DNA of 64,000 nt from Epiperipatus broadwayi (GCA_028023455.1 JAQFVV010012506.1:1788714-1852713); one strand, 5' to 3'. Numbered from the stretch's first letter, positions 49,269 through 61,760 are shown. Translations and numbers: made by a program. Notes: generated by a model not told the origin, from the letters alone.

Positions 49269-50419
49269 TTAAACATTAATTTCCACTTGTAAAAAGCAAA
49301 AAAAAGTATGCATTTAATAAATCGAATGGAATCCTTTTATTTGTACCATCACTTTGGTCATTAAATGTCTCATGACCTTCTGAGCATATAAATTTAAAAA
49401 TATCATTAATTTGAAATATTTTATATTATACACAATTAAAAGTTATTTATTTTGATTAACAAAATTATAATTTATAAAAGGAATTTATTAATTTGCATCA
49501 TGGTCATTCTTTTATAATTTTTTAGCTACATATTTTTAAAGGTGAAAAAAAAAGAAACTAAAGCTTTGAAATTTATATATATTTACAAATTGAAGAAAAT
49601 ATTAGAAATATTAGTATTTTATTTTGGTTTATTTGAAAAAAGTATATACCTGAGTTTTTTTCTTTAAGATAGAACTCTAAAATATTGCATGTAATATCAG
49701 AAGTCTCCAACTTTTGTTTTTCTGCCTTTATGCTAAGTACAGTGTATAACACATCCACATCAATGATTCTATGTTAGATAACAGAAAAGGCACTACTAGA
49801 ATACTCTCTTGACTTTAGGAGGTCTTTCTACAAAAAGTCAAAAGAATCAAATTGGTAGTCATGGCTATAAATCTTACATTTATGACTTAAGATGAACACT
49901 ATATGTCAGCAATTAATAGCATTGTCTTTAGCTATTATATGAATGTATGTCAATGGAGAAAGCTGGCAAATGAAAGAATCTCAATGATCAATAGAAAGAA
50001 GCATCAGCCAGGTTTATTGTGAGTAGGTAAAGAGTAAGAGACCTTACTCTGCAGTATTTATGAAGATTCAGTACATTTAATTGATATTAAGAAATAAATG
50101 ACTTCTCTGCCAATTAGATGATTATCTGTAACAGAGGAAGAAATATGGCAAGGCCTCCTCCCTGTAAAATTGAAACTTAGAGTATAAAATCAAAGTATAG
50201 AAATATTGAAAATTGGAATAAAAAGAAGACAAGATTAAGTATGGTTATATAGTATAGACTTTTGTGGTAGTGATTATAACTTACGTGAGAGACCAAGAAG
50301 ATCATGCTAAAAATAAGATCGAATTTAAAAATATAGCATTAATTCAGATATATTTGCTGATTTAATATTAAATCATATATATATATATACATAATATTTA
50401 AATATAATTATATATATAT
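49269..50419. other. AT-rich noncoding DNA
   Basis: Nothing recognised. Confidence 0.5.
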
Positions 50420-51090
<671 letters not shown>

Positions 51091-51261
51091 CAGTTTTTGG
51101 GTTAAACTGTGTGTTAGTTAAATATTAGGAATTAATCAAAACTAACACATGGTTTAAATAATTAAGAAAATTTTATTGTTATGGAAAATAATGCTATAGA
51201 TTGGTGTGACTTAAGAATATGATAGAGGAATTTTTGATATTGACATACCAAATGGAAAAAA

Positions 51262-51480
51262 ATAAACCATTCATCAAGTTTTGTGGTAATTATTGAAAAC
51301 ACATTTTTTGAGCATCTATATAGAAAAAAATGTACATGGAGATTTCCAGTAGTCAATAAAAATGATCAACTAGAATGTATTTTAATTCAAAATAGTTTTC
51401 ATAGATAGATTAAGTTATTTAGAGATTATCCAAAGACAAATGTGAACACTAATCACAGTCTGATTGTGATGTCAATTTAT
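51262..51480 (+). pseudogene. RTE-like endonuclease C-terminal half
   Basis: INHSSSFVVIIENTFFEHLY, then KKCTWRFPVVNKNDQLECIL, RDYPKTNVNTNHSLIVMSI: this follows the layout of RTE endonucleases (VxxNTxFxHxxxxxxTW...NQIDYI...YPGADxxSDHxLV). The catalytic SDH reads TNH. One stop interrupts the stretch. Confidence 0.72.
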
Positions 51481-52075
51481 CATATGAATCTTTAAAAATG
51501 TAGGTATAGACATAGACACTAAGAAAAAAAATGAAATTGATCAAGATGAATTCAAATAGATGAGTTTTCATCTGGTGGGAAGCTACATAATAAAGATATA
51601 AATAAAAGATTAGAAATAGTAAAAATATTTAAGCAGCTGAAAAGCTGGGGGGGGGGGGATAACATACAAACCAAGAATAACAAAAAAAATTGAGACAGTT
51701 GATAATGGCAGAAGAGGCGGAGGAGTAATAAACATTTAAAAAACACAATAATAAAACTGCTAGAAAATACAAAAAAAAAAAAGATGGATAGATGATTCTT
51801 GTAAAAAAAAATGAAAGTATAAAAAAGAAACATAAAAAAGGCATGTAATAATATTAAATGACAGTTTGGAATTAGAAAGAAGGAATTGAATGCAATTAGA
51901 AAAACTAAAGGGAAAATGTGGGCTATTTAAATGAAAGTAATAAATAATAGCATGTTTTTATAAAAGAATTGTATGAAGGAAATAAAATGGATGATTTAGG
52001 GCTTAGGGAAAATTTTAAAATAGATCATAATAAGTTAGGATGATCAATTTTGAAATATAGATTTGGAAAAACCTT

Positions 52076-52860
52076 TAAAAAATTGAAACTGAGAAAACCA
52101 TTAGGAAATGATGGAATTCCAACTATGATATTAATATTTTTAGGACAAAGACAAAAGCATCATTTATAAATTGCTAAATGAGATGTATATGATAAAAGAA
52201 GTGCTTTATATTTGAACAAAAGGAACTAAAAAACGTAAAGAATACAGAATATTGAGCTTGCTTTCACATATTTTTAAGATTTTGACTAAAATCATTTACC
52301 AGAAAATTGAGACTAGAATTTTAAAAAAAGTAGGTGATCAATTTGAGTTTAAAAGAAAAAGAAGTACTTGAGAAGCAATTTTGCATCGAAGTATTGATTG
52401 AAAAAATCCTTAAAAGTAAAGAAATAATAAGGGGTTATACTAATATAAAAGTTATTTCATTATGTAGATTGGATCAGAATATTAAAAAATGTGAAAATAG
52501 ATTTTAGAGAGAAGATTAAAATGTCATCTATATTACAATCAGACTGCTATTGTTGGAAAATGAGACAATGATTAAAATAAAAAGAGGAGAGAAATAAAAT
52601 TACTATAAATATATTTTCAATATGTATATTGAAAAACCAATGAAAGAATTTAATGTAAAAAGAAGTTTGAAAATAAATGCAACATATTTAGTTCTATTTG
52701 CTTTACAGATGATATACTTTTAGTAAAAGAAAATGAATCTGATCTACAACTGATATTAAATAAACTTGATAATCTATTGAAAGAAAGATGTAATATGAAA
52801 ATGAATAGTACAAAGACAATGAAATATTCTAAAAAGAAATTGGGATATATCTGATGTAAA
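52076..52860 (+). pseudogene. RTE-like reverse transcriptase
   Basis: KLRKPLGNDGIPTMI (DGIP block), EYRILSLLSHIFKILTKIIY (RT motif with the usual NYRxIxLxSHxxKI wording), then a conserved QFEFKRKRST-like block (QFGFRKGxGT). Motif C is FTDDILLVKENESDLQLIL, with the catalytic DD retained. In-frame stops and shifts separate the blocks. Confidence 0.8.
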
Positions 52861-52861
52861 T

Positions 52862-53103
52862 AGGGAGAAGAAAGTCTGAAATTTATCACAATATAGATAT
52901 GGGGAGGAAGGCTGAAATATGTCACAATATAGATAAAGGGAGGAAAACTGAAATGTGTCACAATATAGATAAGAGGGAAAAAGCTGGAATGTGTCAGAAT
53001 ATAGATAAGGGGAGAAAGGCTGGAATGTGTCAGAATTTAAATAAGGGGAGAAAGGCTGGAATGTGTCACAATATAGATAAGGGGAGAAAGACTGGAGTAT
53101 GCC
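52862..53103 (+). repeat. 36-bp minisatellite, about 6.5 units
   Basis: The unit (GGGGAGAAAGGCTGGAAT plus GTGTCACAATATAGATAA) recurs at a strict 36-bp period from 52885, 52921, 52957, 52993, 53029 to 53065. The period is a multiple of three, so the plus frame (52899-53114) stays open as a 12-residue repeat (CHNIDKGRKAGM). This is a by-product of the repeat, with no reason to think it is expressed. Confidence 0.9.
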
Positions 53104-53570
53104 ATAGCTTTTAAATACCTAAAAGCCTATCAGCATCACATAAAAAAAATTGAAAGGATACAAAACATAAAAGCAAAATAACTTTTATCAAAAAATGAGT
53201 GTTTCATTTTATTTAGAAAAAGCACTTCATGGATATAAAATGACAAACTACAAACTTTTGATATATGGTGTTGGTACTGACATGACGAAGATACATAGAT
53301 AGTGAAGATAATGAATAAAAAAATATTGAGATATGATTTAAAGAAATAGTATTTTGGAGGTTATTGCTCAAAGAAGAAATAGTATGGTTAATCACTTGAA
53401 TAGATACCTGAAATGGTGGAAATTATTGCTTAAGATATTGATAAAGATAAAGCCAGCAAGAGAAAAACTTTAGCATGAAATATATATAATACACTTAGGG
53501 AAAAATGGTTTTGTAGATTTGTAAAAGATCTGGAAATGGAGAAAATGTTAAAGAACTATGCTCCCATCAA

Positions 53571-55252
53571 CCCTTATAAAAGAAAAAAAAAACATATCAA
53601 TTTAAATAAAATATATAAAGCATATACTGTAAAATAATAGAGCACTTACAAAGTAAAAAAAATGAAATTTATGTGAAAAATAAGCAAAATCATTGGTATA
53701 AAATCAAAATAAATTTCACAGTAAAACTTCCACAAATGAATACTACAAAAATAATTATTGTAAACTTTTAAATATGATATAGTTTAATTTAATTAAAGTC
53801 CTATTTTCTTAAAAAATAATTTTCAACTTTCACTGACAATATTGCTATATGAAAAAGTATAGATTTTGACTGATTGTTCTCTCAAAATTAACACAATAAC
53901 TTTTCTTTAATATGTATATTATTCATAATTAATTGGCTATAGACATTCAAAGTAATTTTCAAATTTTGAAATTTAGCTCTAAAAGATTGATATCCTAAAT
54001 CAATTATCCCTTTGGACTAAAATTATTTCTTTGTTACTCATTTCTCAAAGCATTATCCTGACAAACATGTTTGGGAGAAAAATAACTTTTTAAAAATATA
54101 TGAGAGAATAAAATAAAATTCTCATAAAGTTGTAAATGATCTTTTTTAAATTAAAAAAATATACTATAACTACTTTTGATTAGAATTTAAATTTACTTTA
54201 ATTATTTGAAATAAATGAATACATTATGTAATAATTCACATTAATTTGCAGCATACTTCATATACAGGTTGGTTGCATGGATGTGAGGTGTCTTTGTGCA
54301 AGATAAATTTCATGCCCATAATCTCATAAACAGAGCTGGTATGAGTACATTCCGATGACACCCAATCTCATATTTATTAAGACTTTGGATCTGCTTAATC
54401 TATATATTTTGTGAAAATTAAAACATTTTATCACTTGCTAAATGAAATTACATTTCCTTTTTTGCCTCTTTAATTTGTAAGTTCTACAGTGAATATCATA
54501 TGTGAATTAATATAATTATAGATGTACTAATATGCAATAATGCAGATTTTGCAATTATATTGTTTATCTAAACGTTTCAGAATGTTCTCATCACATTAAT
54601 AAAAAGTCATCTCTTTGTTAGAATTTTTATGTATTGAATACCTAAAAAATAATAAAATTAGGATATTATTATTGGATTCACAATAAAACAAAGATTTTGT
54701 TTTCATTATATGTATTATATTTTGTTTTCTCAAATATTGAGTCAATTAAATTGTTCAAAATCATATTTATAATAAATAAGCAATTATTTATATATTAGAA
54801 GCATTAATTTCTGCAATTTTAATATATCTAAATTGCTCAATAAAATTATTTAGTTTTTTATATAGATAAATGATTTTATCATGTGGAAAAATCTCCTTCC
54901 CATAAAATAAAATGAGTTAATTAAAACAATGAATCTATATAATATTTGTTTCACCAACCCAATAGAATATTAAAAAATTATAATTATTTACATTTTTATC
55001 TTTTATTTAGATATTAACTTTCCCAACTTTGGTGTCTGCAAAGTGATAAATAGTAATCAATTTTAGCTAGATCAATTCCAAACCAACTTGTTTTTTACTT
55101 TGTATCATTCAGAATCTCAGTAATAGAATAATTTTTGTGTATGCTTTTATTTCCATTTAAAAATTTAGTCATGAAATATAGTCAGGTATCTAGAGATTTT
55201 AAGGATTTACCATACATTTGCTTAAGTGAGGAAATTTTCACACTTACATTGT
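53571..55252. other. AT-rich noncoding DNA
   Basis: No gene recognised. 54250-54390 is a GC-richer segment (CAGGTTGGTTGCATGGATG) of unknown origin. Confidence 0.45.
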
Positions 55253-55266
55253 TTCTTCAATAATTT

Positions 55267-55377
55267 ATTTCCCATATGTCATAGCATTGGTCAGGAGGTG
55301 AATCTGCAACAATCATCTGCAACCAACTGCTTGCAAGCAAGGCAGCTGTGCTGACCTCTTGGCTAACAATGTTTGAC
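55267..55377 (-). mobile_element. tRNA-derived SINE, second copy
   Basis: The minus strand keeps TTAGCCAAGAGGT (A box), CTTGCAAGCAGTTGGTTGCA and the GATTCACCTCCTGACC region (decayed B box). It ends in CAATGCTATGACATATGGG, the same 3' tail as the 20-kb copy. Flanking near-identical repeats TTCTTCAATAA(A)TTT (55253-55266 and 55378-55392) are the target-site duplication. It is more diverged than the first copy and lacks a long poly(A). Confidence 0.82.
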
Positions 55378-55933
55378 TTCTTCAATAAATTTTTAAAAGC
55401 CATTATACCACAACTTGCAGTTTTTTTTGTTTAATGATAAATTATAATAAGGGAAAAATCAAATTGGATTCTTCCACTAGTATAGATAAAGAATGTTATA
55501 AGCACCTTCCCAATAGAATAGTTACAAGTTAAGTGGTATAGGTGTTAGAATAATGCTATGTTAATGAAATATGGGCAATATTTTATTAAAAAATTCTTTT
55601 TAACACTAATTCAAAGCAACAACTTGATAAAAATACATATTTTAAAAGTCCAGCTTTTTACAAATAACTTGTTTACACTTTTTTAAAATAAAAATAGCCT
55701 CTCTTGTTTTTGTTCAATAATAAAATACACTATTTTATTAAGGTATTTAATTTTTTTAATGCCTATTAATAACTAGTTTCTATTATATATATACGAAAAA
55801 CAAAAAAACAAGTTAAACTTGCTAACACTTGTATTTATGACAATAGATGGCATTCTACCAAAAACACCATCAAGTGTATGTTTGTTTACATAAACATCAG
55901 AGCAAGCATTCACTATCTCTAACTTTAGTTCCT

Positions 55934-55977
55934 CTTTCAGATCATGATTTCAAGTTATTTGCTATCATCAGTGAAGG
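55934..55977 (-). ncRNA. Hammerhead ribozyme A (family 2)
   Basis: Minus strand: stem I CCTTCA, box CTGATGA, stem II TAGCAAATAACTT (weakened), GAAA, stem III ATC-AT-GAT, C, stem I TGAAAG with one mismatch. The catalytic core is intact; helices I and II carry changes. Confidence 0.72.
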
Positions 55978-56332
55978 ATAGGAATAAGAAACTAGATCTA
56001 AACACTAACTCTGAGTGTTTATGAAACAGTTTCTAATCAGCTTGCAAGCATGAATCTTTTAGACACAATGTCTTCAAACTCAGCATAGCAAGCCAGATAG
56101 CTATATGGGTCTGATATCAGTTCAGCATCACCACATAGTAGAAGCCTCTGCAATATATATCACTGCAAGAAAGACCTCAAAGGTACATTTATGAAAAACA
56201 AAAAAAACAAGTTAAACTTGCTAATGCTTGTATTTATGACAATAGATGGCATTCTACCAAAAACACTGTCAAGCGTATGTTTGTTTACATAAATGTCAGA
56301 GCAAGCATTCACTATCTCTAACTTTAGTTTCA

Positions 56333-56376
56333 CCTTCAGATCATGATTTCAAGGTATTTGCTATCATCAGTGAAGG
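56333..56376 (-). ncRNA. Hammerhead ribozyme B (family 2)
   Basis: Minus strand: stem I CCTTCA / TGAAGG perfect, box CTGATGA, GAAA, stem III ATC-AT-GAT and cleavage-site C intact. Stem II reads TAGCAAATACCTT and is the weakest part. Confidence 0.75.
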
Positions 56377-56705
56377 ACAGGAATAAGAAACTAAATCTAA
56401 ACACTAACTCTGAGCATTTATGAAACAGTTTCTATTCAGCTTGCAAGCGTGACTCTTTTAGACACGTAATGTCTTCAAACTCAGCATAGCAAGCCAGATA
56501 GCTATATGGGTCTGATATCAATTCAGCATCACAACATAGTAGTAGCCTCTGCAATATATATCAAAGAAAGACCCATATAGCTATCTGGCTTGCTATGCTG
56601 AGTTTGAAGACATTACGTGTCTAAAAGATTCATGCTTGCAAGCTGAATAGAAACTGTTTCAAAAAGACTCAGAATTAGTGTTTAGATCTAGTTTCTTATT
56701 CCTGT

Positions 56706-56749
56706 CCTCCACTGATGATAGCAAATAGCTTGAAATCATGATCTGAAGG
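56706..56749 (+). ncRNA. Hammerhead ribozyme C (family 2)
   Basis: Stem I CCTCCA / TGAAGG with one mismatch; CTGATGA at 56712-56718; stem II AGC-AAATA-GCT; GAAA at 56732-56735; stem III ATC-AT-GAT; cleavage after C 56743. Confidence 0.78.
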
Positions 56750-57104
56750 AGAAACTAAAGTTAGAGATAGAAAAGCTTGCTCTGACATTTATGTAAATAA
56801 ACATACGCTTGATGGTGTTTTGGTAGAACACTGTCTATTGTCATAAATACAAGCGTTAGCAAGTTTAACTTGTTTTTTTTTTTTTTCATAAATGTACCTT
56901 TGAGGTCTTTCTTGCAATGATATATATTGCAGAGACTTCTACTATGTGGTGATGCTGAACTAATATCAGACCCATATAGCTATCTGGCTTGCTATGCTGA
57001 GTTTGAAGACATTACATGTCTAAAAGATTCACACTTGCAAGGTAAATAGAAACTGTTTCATAAATGCTCAGAGTTAGTGTTTAGATCTAGTTTCTTATTC
57101 CTGT

Positions 57105-57148
57105 CCTTCACTGATGATAGCAAATAGCTTGAAATCATGATCTGAAGG
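57105..57148 (+). ncRNA. Hammerhead ribozyme D (family 2, all core bases intact)
   Basis: Self-cleaving RNA, type I topology. Stem I CCTTCA (57105-57110) pairs perfectly with TGAAGG (57143-57148). Core box CTGATGA at 57111-57117. Stem II AGC/GCT with a 5-nt AAATA loop and a U-U mismatch at its base. GAAA at 57131-57134. Stem III ATC/GAT closed by a 2-nt loop. U16.1 then C17 at 57142 as the predicted cleavage site. All nucleotides known to be needed for catalysis are present. The short stem III suggests efficient cutting in dimeric form, which the tandem array would allow. Confidence 0.85.
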
Positions 57149-57504
57149 TGGAACTAAAGTTAGAGATAGTGAATGTTTGCTCTGACATTTATGTAAACAA
57201 ACATACACTTGACGGTGTTTTTGGTAGAACGCCATCTATTGTCATAAATAAAAGCATTAGCAAGTTTAACTTGTTTTTTTGTTTTTCATAAATGTACCTT
57301 TGAGGTCTTTCTTGCAATGATATATATTGCAGAGGCTTCTACTATGTGGTAATGCTGAACTGATATCAGACCCATATAGCTATCTGGCTTGCTATGCTGA
57401 ATTTGAAGACATTACGTGTCTAAAAGATTCACGCTTGCAAGCTGAATAGAAACTGTTTCATAAATGCTCAGAGTTAGTGTTTAGATCTAGTTTCTTATTT
57501 CTGC

Positions 57505-57548
57505 CCTTCACTGACGATAGAAAATAGCTTGAAATCATGATCTGAAGG
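57505..57548 (+). ncRNA. Hammerhead ribozyme E (family 2)
   Basis: Stem I CCTTCA / TGAAGG perfect; box CTGACGA (the variable N7 is C, allowed); stem II TAGAAAATAGCTT weakened; GAAA; stem III ATC-AT-GAT; cleavage after C 57542, exactly 400 bp from ribozyme D. Confidence 0.76.
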
Positions 57549-57650
57549 TGGAACTAAAGTTAGAGATAGTGAATGCTTGCTCTGACGTTTATGTAAAAAA
57601 ACATACGCTTGACGGTGTTTTTGGTAGAACATCATCTATTGTCATATATA

Positions 57651-60599
57651 TATATTAGACTTTATTATACAGTTTCGCAATTTAAGATTTAGTCAGGATT
57701 TAGGGAAGAATTAAAAAATTTTATATATAGATTGTTTAGTCAATACATTGTTAGAAACCATTAAAGCCAATTCTGTTCTATTTTGTTTTGCTTAGATTTT
57801 CATGGTAAATGTAGATTTTGGATCAATTATGCACAAACTATTTCCTCGTGTTCACCAATATTTAGTTATTCATATATAATGTTAAAATGTTTTTGCAAAA
57901 GGGTCGATAAAGGAATCAAATAAATATATTCTAATTCAAATTTCTGTTCCTTTCTATTAAGATTCAGGGAGGGCATGATAATTAATATAATTTTATAAAT
58001 GCTTTAAAATAATTTTAGTTAAAAGCTCGTTTGGCTTTAATTAATTTGATCAAGTCATCACATAGAGCATTCTATAATAAATGGGTTTTATTATTCAAAC
58101 GGTGACTATCAAGTCATCATCTTTGAATGTTGCTGATGTAGGGCAATCTTCCACTCTGTAGGCTTGTTGGTGGTAATATTACTGTTATTTTAAATTATAG
58201 AGGAAGAAAGCACTTCCTCCCCCACTTATATTATATTCGGAACACCAAAGGTTCATAGTTATGACTCGGCCTGGCTTTCCCCCATGTTCCACATCTCCTT
58301 AAAGAGCAGTAAGACTTGTCAAATACAAGCCACCACTTATGCTATTATCTTCCATGTTCATTTTATAGCTCATAATTCATGAGCACCATTATCTCTCTGT
58401 TCCAGTAAAGCCCGCTCTTATGCTCATAATTCGTGATGAAGTGATTCCAATTAAAGTCGAACAAATTCTTAGTCATCTCTACTTAAATAAGTTTTCTAGT
58501 AAAGGTTAAAGTTATGCCCTAAATATGTATCTTGCTCTTCATGGATGGATTTGTGAATGTGAAAATAAATTTCACATTCTTTCGTATAAAATTAGAATAA
58601 TAATTTCCGTCACCACTGTTACCTTTATTTTCTTGTTGGGGGCATAGACATATAGACAGTCATAATATTGCGTAATACTTGTTGGTATATAATAGGAACT
58701 GCCATTCTTATTATAATTATAAACTATGTTTAAGGACTAGAGGTAATCAATATAGTCATCATTTAAAAATTGAACAAAACTATTACTATTATTATTAAAA
58801 TATTTTATAAACACACTTGGTTTCTTAATTCTTTTATTCAATAATTATTTTAATGTTAATGCTCACTGTTTGTGTTGGCAACCTGAATATATACATATGA
58901 CTCGATTTAAAATTATCTTAGTTAGTTTATTATCCATTAGTAGTGTCAGTTCAGGGGTCTCAAATCATCACCAACCGTTGAGCTAGTTCCTTGGTGCATA
59001 GCACTGTGGCATCAATTTTGATCATCCATTGATCTGAGCTGGTGAGTTGGGTTTGAATTCAGTTTGGTTCGGCTGAGTTTGGATCTGATTTGCAGTTTAG
59101 GTGGTGGAGGTTTTTCGACCAGTACAATATATATATCAAAACAAAATCATGTTTCTAAAAGATATGATAATAAATGGATATTTGGTGCATTAAACAGGAT
59201 CTCAACAGATTATAAGAGACATTAGAAAGAGAACCTCATGATAAAAGAATTGATAAAGAAAAAAGTTTGATAGAATGTTCTGGAAAAAAAGCAATCCATA
59301 TTGCAAAAACTTAAGGATGCCTTTAGTGGTTTGACAATGATGATGGTATCATTTCTATATTTGTGGAAACTGAAAATAATGTATAAAGACAGTTGAATAT
59401 TTAGACAATATAAAGAAATAAAAAATAATCTTAGATTATTAAAATGATGTATAATTTTTTGATTCTTAATTAATATAATGAATATTTTTCTAACACCATT
59501 AAGAAAAAGATTATCATGGTACCATGCTACAACCGAGTTTACGTTTGGGATAAGGATAAATCTTGGAATTATTTTTTAATATCAAGTTGGCATTTAGATT
59601 TTTTTTCAGCAAAACTTTCCCTTAGCCAGCATCAAATGTTGATAAAGTAATGGATATATAGTCCTGGAAATTAAATTAATTTGGTGCTAGATAAGTTTTA
59701 ATACATATGTGATATATCATTTTCATCACAAAATAGAAGAGGTAAAATGCTCTTGTGGGTGTTGCCATAATTTATCCTTATTAGGTTCAGCTAAAATATT
59801 TAAGGTATATTACTATCATTATTAGCAATAACTAAAGAAAAATGAAAGAGGGTATCTTACTCAAATTATTTTTTTTTTAAAGTTTACGACCAAACTTTAA
59901 CAATAAAAAAAAATTCATGAAAGCTATTATACAGAAGTTATGTTTTTATAACTAGTTATGTTTTTATGTTTTATTATATTTATCGTGTCTTTACTTTCTG
60001 GAATAATAAATAGCTTCATTAAAAATCTAGTGACATCTAAAAGTACTATTTATGTTAAATTAATTATTAATGTGACATGTTTTTTTTAAAGAACATGCAA
60101 TCCTAAAGAAACAATGGAATTTTAATAAAACTAAAATTAATTTTATTAAATACTTTGTATGATGTATATATACATGAAAAGTAACCATAGTTATATAGTT
60201 TAAACAACATTGCTACGAAAGCTTTTTTTATTATTATCATGTATAACGTTCTAAATATTATATTGTTTTATATTGTAGGAAAAATAAAATTAATTCAAAA
60301 TATTTAAATCTATCAAAAAATTTCATTTACATAGTCAGCATATATTAATATAATCATAAGCATTCACTCAAAAAAAAGAATGTGACCACTCTAATTCAAA
60401 AAAAAAGAGGGAGGAGAGAAAAAACTACTCTAAAAATGAGTTTGCGTGACTATAGTAACTACTCTGTGACGCGGAAATATATGCACATATAGGGCATGCT
60501 GATGCAGTTTTCTTGATATTTTATGTCTTTTAGTTTACTTAGCAAAAAAATTTTCTGAAATACTTAAACACCATGTCTAATAATAGCTTTTCAATATAT
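57651..60599. other. Noncoding DNA with some GC-richer patches
   Basis: 58200-58460 (CACTTCCTCCCCCACTTATA, CTCGGCCTGGCTTTCCCCCA) and 58940-59110 are less AT-rich than the surroundings. The latter begins with CAGGGGTCTCAAATCATCAC, reminiscent of a hAT end, but I found no matching inverted end. No reading frame of note. Confidence 0.4.
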
Positions 60600-60811
60600 T
60601 ATATTCTCTGCCATTTCTTCCTAATGGAAACAATTGACATTGCACTTCTTTAGAATACCTTTGAGATAATCCTTATAAAGTAGATGGAGCTGCCTCTCCT
60701 ATAAAACCCATGTTCAATTTCACCATAAAGCATTCTTTTAGAAAATCTTTTATTGTTTATTCAATTTACATGTCCAATCCAACAAAAAAATGTGATTTTA
60801 CAATAATGGAC
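60600..60811 (-). pseudogene. LINE extreme C-terminus
   Basis: In a shifted frame: WIGHVN, stop, INNKRFSKRMLYGEIEHGFY, matching the GHVxRMxDxRxPKxxLYGEL block that closes this kind of LINE protein; decays afterwards. Confidence 0.65.
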
Positions 60812-61198
60812 TCAATAGTATTCTTCAAGCTGAAGAACATATTGATTGATTTTATGATCTTGGCATTGTATTTTTAAAATTTTGCAGAACATCTTTAAAT
60901 AAAGCTTTTCAAATGCCTGTATATTGTGTTGATAGGATGTACAAATTTCACATCCATACAATAAATTAGATAAAACAGTAGCTTTATGTACATCTAAATT
61001 AATTGCAGTAATTTCCCTATGATGAAATAACCTATGTTTTAACTTCTTAGAAGCAGCAGCACATTGTAATCTGTATTGGATCTCAAAATTAAGTCCACCA
61101 CTTTGACTTATAAAACTTCCAAGGTGTTTAAACTGGTTTACATTCTCAATTTGATAATAATCCAAGCTGAAAGCTGCTGGACATTTTTCTTCTGTCAC
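60812..61198 (-). pseudogene. LINE RT thumb / C-terminal region
   Basis: 128-codon frame with NVNQFKHLGSFISQSGGLNF (the xYLGSxIxxxGxL block), EIQYRLQCAAASKKLKHRLF, VHKATVLSNLLYGCEICTSY (VYxAxVLxxLLYGxExWT block) and FCKILKIQCQDHKINQYVL (ILxIxWQDxxxNxxVL block). The intact length suggests that this is the best-preserved part of the copy. Confidence 0.88.
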
Positions 61199-61319
61199 TG
61201 GCTCGATAAAAACATGAGTTTCTTGAACATTAATTAATACACTGAGATCTTTATAAGTTGCATTTGAAATATCAAAAACATTCTGTAAATTGTTTTTTGA
61301 ACTGGCAAAAATACCACAA

Positions 61320-61760
61320 TTATGAGCATACTGTAAATCTAGAATTCAAAAAGGCAACATTCTTGTTTTTTGCTTTTAACCAATTCAAATTAAAAATTAC
61401 AATCTCAAATCTATATTGAATCTTGATTCCAATCAGATTAAACCACCAATAAACAACTCCAAAGATTTTTGTCATAAAAATTGAAAATAAAGTTGAAAAA
61501 AGTACATATCTTTGCTTAACACCAGTTTTCAATTCAAATGACTGAGATTTTTCACCTATACTATTATCACATAAAAGCAATATAATAGGAATAAATTTTA
61601 GTGGATAAGCAATTAATTTCCAACAATATCATAGATCTATTCTATTAATTGAATTAAATGTCTTGATCATATCAATAAAAGCAACATGTAAATCATTCCT
61701 TTGTTTCCAACACCTTTCTTGCATTTGTGTGGTATTAAAAATGTATATGCAGTGGATAAT
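61320..61760 (-). pseudogene. LINE RT motifs A and B
   Basis: CWKQRNDLHVAFIDMIKTFN then SINR (motif A, FIDxxKAFDxVNR type, about 61635-61715). After a stop and shift comes SQSFELKTGVKQRYVLFSTL then FSIFM (motif B, GVKQGCVLxPTLF type), followed by GIKIQYRFE and FNLNWLKAKNK. The YADD motif C falls in a break near 61320 and was not seen. Confidence 0.82.

Larger units (their letters stand above)
51160..53570 (+). mobile_element. Second LINE, RTE-like, decayed
   Basis: Endonuclease C-terminal half, RT and C-terminal part are recognisable across shifting frames; the 5' half of the endonuclease is not seen. Domain order and motif wording resemble RTE-type LINEs. A 36-bp minisatellite has expanded inside the RT-to-C-terminus interval. 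Confidence 0.75.
55790..57650. mobile_element. HHR-repeat family 2: inverted array of ~400-bp monomers (retrozyme-like)
   Basis: Two monomers on the minus strand (55790-56565) meet three on the plus strand (56566-57650). Every monomer carries one type I hammerhead. Cleavage sites in the same orientation are spaced 399 (minus pair), 399 and 400 bp. The monomer includes CATATAGCTATCTGGCTTGC, TCATGCTTGCAAGCTG, GTTAGTGTTTAGATCTAG, the ribozyme, GACATTTATGTAAA and GCCATCTATTGTCATAAAT. It ends with a variable T-rich run and GTACCTTTGAGGTCTTTC. It has no protein-coding capacity. The array is bordered by short (TA)n at both ends. Tandem monomers each with a self-cleaving ribozyme are the defining feature of retrozymes; PLE terminal repeats are the main alternative. 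Confidence 0.88.
60600..61760 (-). mobile_element. Third LINE family, 5'-truncated, minus strand
   Basis: The minus strand, read across frames from 61760 down to 60600, gives RT motif A, motif B, the post-palm region and the C-terminal domain in the right order. The start of RT and the endonuclease are missing. It lies just downstream of, and on the same strand as, the putative terminal exon at 61.96-62.08 kb. Confidence 0.8.

Noticed and set aside
52899-53114. Repeat protein gene with 12-residue units
   Set aside because: It is the minisatellite read in frame inside a decayed LINE; no start context, no separate promoter or signal.
55790-57650. CRISPR array
   Set aside because: Repeat units are ~400 bp and contiguous, partly inverted, in a eukaryotic context; no short repeat-spacer pattern.
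58953-58975. CAGGGGTCTCAAA as a hAT-type end
   Set aside because: No matching inverted end or 8-bp duplication seen within several hundred bases.
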